Below are positions 62,540 to 64,000 of a DNA stretch of 64,000 nucleotides, in pieces. This stretch comes from Rhodobacteraceae bacterium KLH11 (GTDB taxonomy: Bacteria > Pseudomonadota > Alphaproteobacteria > Rhodobacterales > Rhodobacteraceae). The notes below the pieces were generated by a model, which saw only the letters and a program-made list of their open reading frames with translations, was not told the origin of the DNA and did no database searches. The stretch spans positions 1,167,272 through 1,231,271 of the forward strand of contig DS999531.1 of the NCBI GenBank assembly GCA_000158135.1. The letters run 5' to 3'. A program made the translations under genes and the position numbers. Within the stretch, counting starts at the first letter, position 1, and every line of letters starts with the position of its first letter.

Positions 62540-64000
62540 GTCAGATCCTCCGGGGTGGTCTCGGTTGAACGATCCCATTCGCCGAACCGGGCCAGATGAT
62601 CATAATCGCCGATATCGGTGTCCTTATGCAGCATGCGGCGGGATGAGAAACCCTGATCAGGCTCTAAATATGCGGAAATCAGCTCTTTCAATTCCGACAG
62701 CACCTTGTCCGCAGGTTCCTTTTGCAGCGGTGCCGGGACCTCTTTGTAGGTTCCGCCCATGCCGATAAAGATCGCTTGTGCAACGGGCAGAGGGTCAAAA
62801 CCGTCAACGCCGCCCTGCTCGGCAATGGCGGCCTCGATCAGCAGTTGTTTGTCGAATTTGGCCTGCTGGTTTTCGGTTGGCGGCGTGCCGGTTTTATAAT
62901 CGATGATCCGCAACGCCCCGTGCCCGCTTCGGTCGATCCGGTCGGCGCGTCCTGCGATGGTGAAATCCAGCGGTGCAAGGGCCAGTTTCATCGCCACCTC
63001 GAAGGCAACAGGGCAGCCATCGTTGCGGCGCTGAAGTTCGGCAGACAGGAAACTGTCGGTGATCCGTTCCAGCCGGGCCAGCCATAGCTTCCGGGCCGTG
63101 GGCCAGGCGACATACTCGTTCAACAAGGTGCTGGCGCGTTTGAGGAAATTTTCGCGGGTCAGCAAGGCGGGGTCCAAAACGCTGTCGCGGATGAAATGTT
63201 CCAGAACCTCGTGAATGACGATCCCGCGCAGCAAGGCGTCGGGGGCCTGCACCAGCGGGTCCAGCGGTTTCAACCGCAACACGTGGCGGGCATAAATGTC
63301 ATAGGGATCGCGGATGAGGCGCTTGACCTCGGTTACGGACAATCGTCTGGGCCGCGCCGCCACCGGAGGCCTCGGGGATGGGCGGATCGCAGCCGTGATC
63401 CGGGGGGCCTGTTCCAGCATCTCTGCCCGCCCCAGCCATAGCTGCCCGCGCGCCCGCATCGCCGTCAGCGCATCAGTTCCACCTTGCGCAGGCAGCCCTT
63501 GCAGCAGGTTCGTGATACGGTTCAGCCAGCGCGAGGGCACGGTTTCGGCATCATCCGAGCGGATGGCGCGTGTCACAAACACCTCGGGCGCGCCAATTGC
63601 TTGCTGGAAGTCGTGCGCAGACAGGCCGATCCGGCGTTCGGGCAGCAACAGCCCGGCGGCATCGCGCATCTGGCGGTTGAGCCAGGGGTCGGGCGCGGCG
63701 GCCTCGGGCCAGCTGCCTTCATTCAGGCCGCCAAGGATCAGCAGATCAGCGCCCTGCACCCGGGCCTCAAGCGTGCCCCAGATCATCAAATGCGGATGCG
63801 GCGCATCGCGATCGCGCACCTCTTCACCGGCCAGCAATGCGCCCAGAAGGTCTGCGAAATCATGAGCGGTCATCCCGCCGCCATATTTTGCTTCGGTCTG
63901 CAATGCGGTGATCACCGCCAGCGCCTTTTGACCCGCATTTTTGTCCCACAGCCTACCGGTATCACCGGATGCACCGGCCGAGATTGCCTCGGCCAGTGTG
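62536..64000 (-). CDS. addB: AddB subunit of AddAB, partial (5' end beyond the window)
   Basis: The last 487 codons of addB; the frame stays open to the window edge, so the start lies outside. FYGGGMT-like AKYGGGMTAHDFADLLGALL and RVQGADLLILGGLNEGSWP belong to the helicase-like part; the C-terminal nuclease has LRIIDYKTGTPP (D-K). The four-Cys cluster seen in some AddB proteins is not obvious in this part. It shares a four-base overlap with addA. Confidence 0.93.
   Translation of the reverse strand, partial: TLAEAISAGASGDTGRLWDKNAGQKALAVITALQTEAKYGGGMTAHDFADLLGALLAGEEVRDRDAPHPHLMIWGTLEARVQGADLLILGGLNEGSWPEAAAPDPWLNRQMRDAAGLLLPERRIGLSAHDFQQAIGAPEVFVTRAIRSDDAETVPSRWLNRITNLLQGLPAQGGTDALTAMRARGQLWLGRAEMLEQAPRITAAIRPSPRPPVAARPRRLSVTEVKRLIRDPYDIYARHVLRLKPLDPLVQAPDALLRGIVIHEVLEHFIRDSVLDPALLTRENFLKRASTLLNEYVAWPTARKLWLARLERITDSFLSAELQRRNDGCPVAFEVAMKLALAPLDFTIAGRADRIDRSGHGALRIIDYKTGTPPTENQQAKFDKQLLIEAAIAEQGGVDGFDPLPVAQAIFIGMGGTYKEVPAPLQKEPADKVLSELKELISAYLEPDQGFSSRRMLHKDTDIGDYDHLARFGEWDRSTETTPEDLT

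Noticed and set aside
1..64000. CRISPR arrays, prophage or transposon genes, rRNA and tRNA genes
   Set aside because: I found no spaced repeats, transposase or phage motifs, and saw no sequence I could support as a tRNA or rRNA.

Overview
The window is about 60% G+C chromosomal DNA of an alphaproteobacterium, almost certainly a marine roseobacter-type Rhodobacteraceae. This rests on gene content and order: dnaK-dnaJ; hslO-nudix-pcnB; hrcA-grpE opposite rph-rdgB-hemW; hemJ-rho-mnmE-mnmG-rsmG-parA-parB facing maf-aroE-coaE-dnaQ; then secB, fxsA and a Tim44-like/mltA/smr set. It also rests on a NavSp1-type sodium channel and on family-typical proteins such as HslV with a short propeptide. There are no rRNA or tRNA genes, transposases, phage genes or CRISPR arrays that I can see. 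Coding density is very high, many starts and stops overlap by 1-11 bases, and only one gap exceeds 300 bases.

Layout. 0-3.4 kb: the dnaK-dnaJ heat-shock operon with a good alphaproteobacterial sigma-32 promoter. 3.5-12.9 kb: alkB, a lone polysaccharide-type ABC-2 permease, then a chain of mostly coupled plus-strand genes (cysQ, kdsB, galE, two tandem family-2-like glycosyltransferases, a GT14 'Branch' glycosyltransferase and a two-part sulfotransferase). The chain looks like a locus for a surface glycan that is Kdo-containing and sulfated. 12.9-22.2 kb: minus-strand L,D-transpeptidase lipoprotein, voltage-gated sodium channel, RNA methyltransferase, two ABC exporters, and the hslO-nudix-pcnB operon. 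22.2-32.7 kb: signalling genes (response-regulator/PP2C phosphatase facing an Hpt protein), ilvA, argG, a secreted MsrA, a PfkB kinase and mutS. 32.7-37.3 kb: grpE-hrcA and rph-rdgB-hemW-DUF454.

37.3-47.8 kb is the replication-origin domain. Genes diverge from an AT-rich 404-bp gap (44711-45114) that carries DnaA-box sequences, lying between hemJ and maf. Two perfect 16-bp parS sites lie inside rsmG and at the start of mnmG, upstream of parA-parB. Together they indicate that the window spans oriC and its ParABS segregation centre. 47.9-64 kb: secB, fxsA, cell-wall and stress genes, then hslU and hslV separated by an opposite-strand DM13 protein and a drug-type MFS transporter, a DUF1127 protein, two tandem Lin0512-family genes, trxA and addB-addA (addB runs off the window).

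Points most worth a second look: the parS sites built into two coding frames and the origin; the voltage-gated Na+ channel; the coupled glycan locus whose sulfotransferase seems to carry a degenerate second half; the tandem Lin0512 pair; the separated hslV/hslU; sigma-32-like promoter elements shared by dnaK, hslV and perhaps hslO; and a dispersed CTTCATCT-n-CAAAAATA motif at two convergent or terminal gene ends. I did not find a clearly new multi-gene defence or biosynthetic system here.
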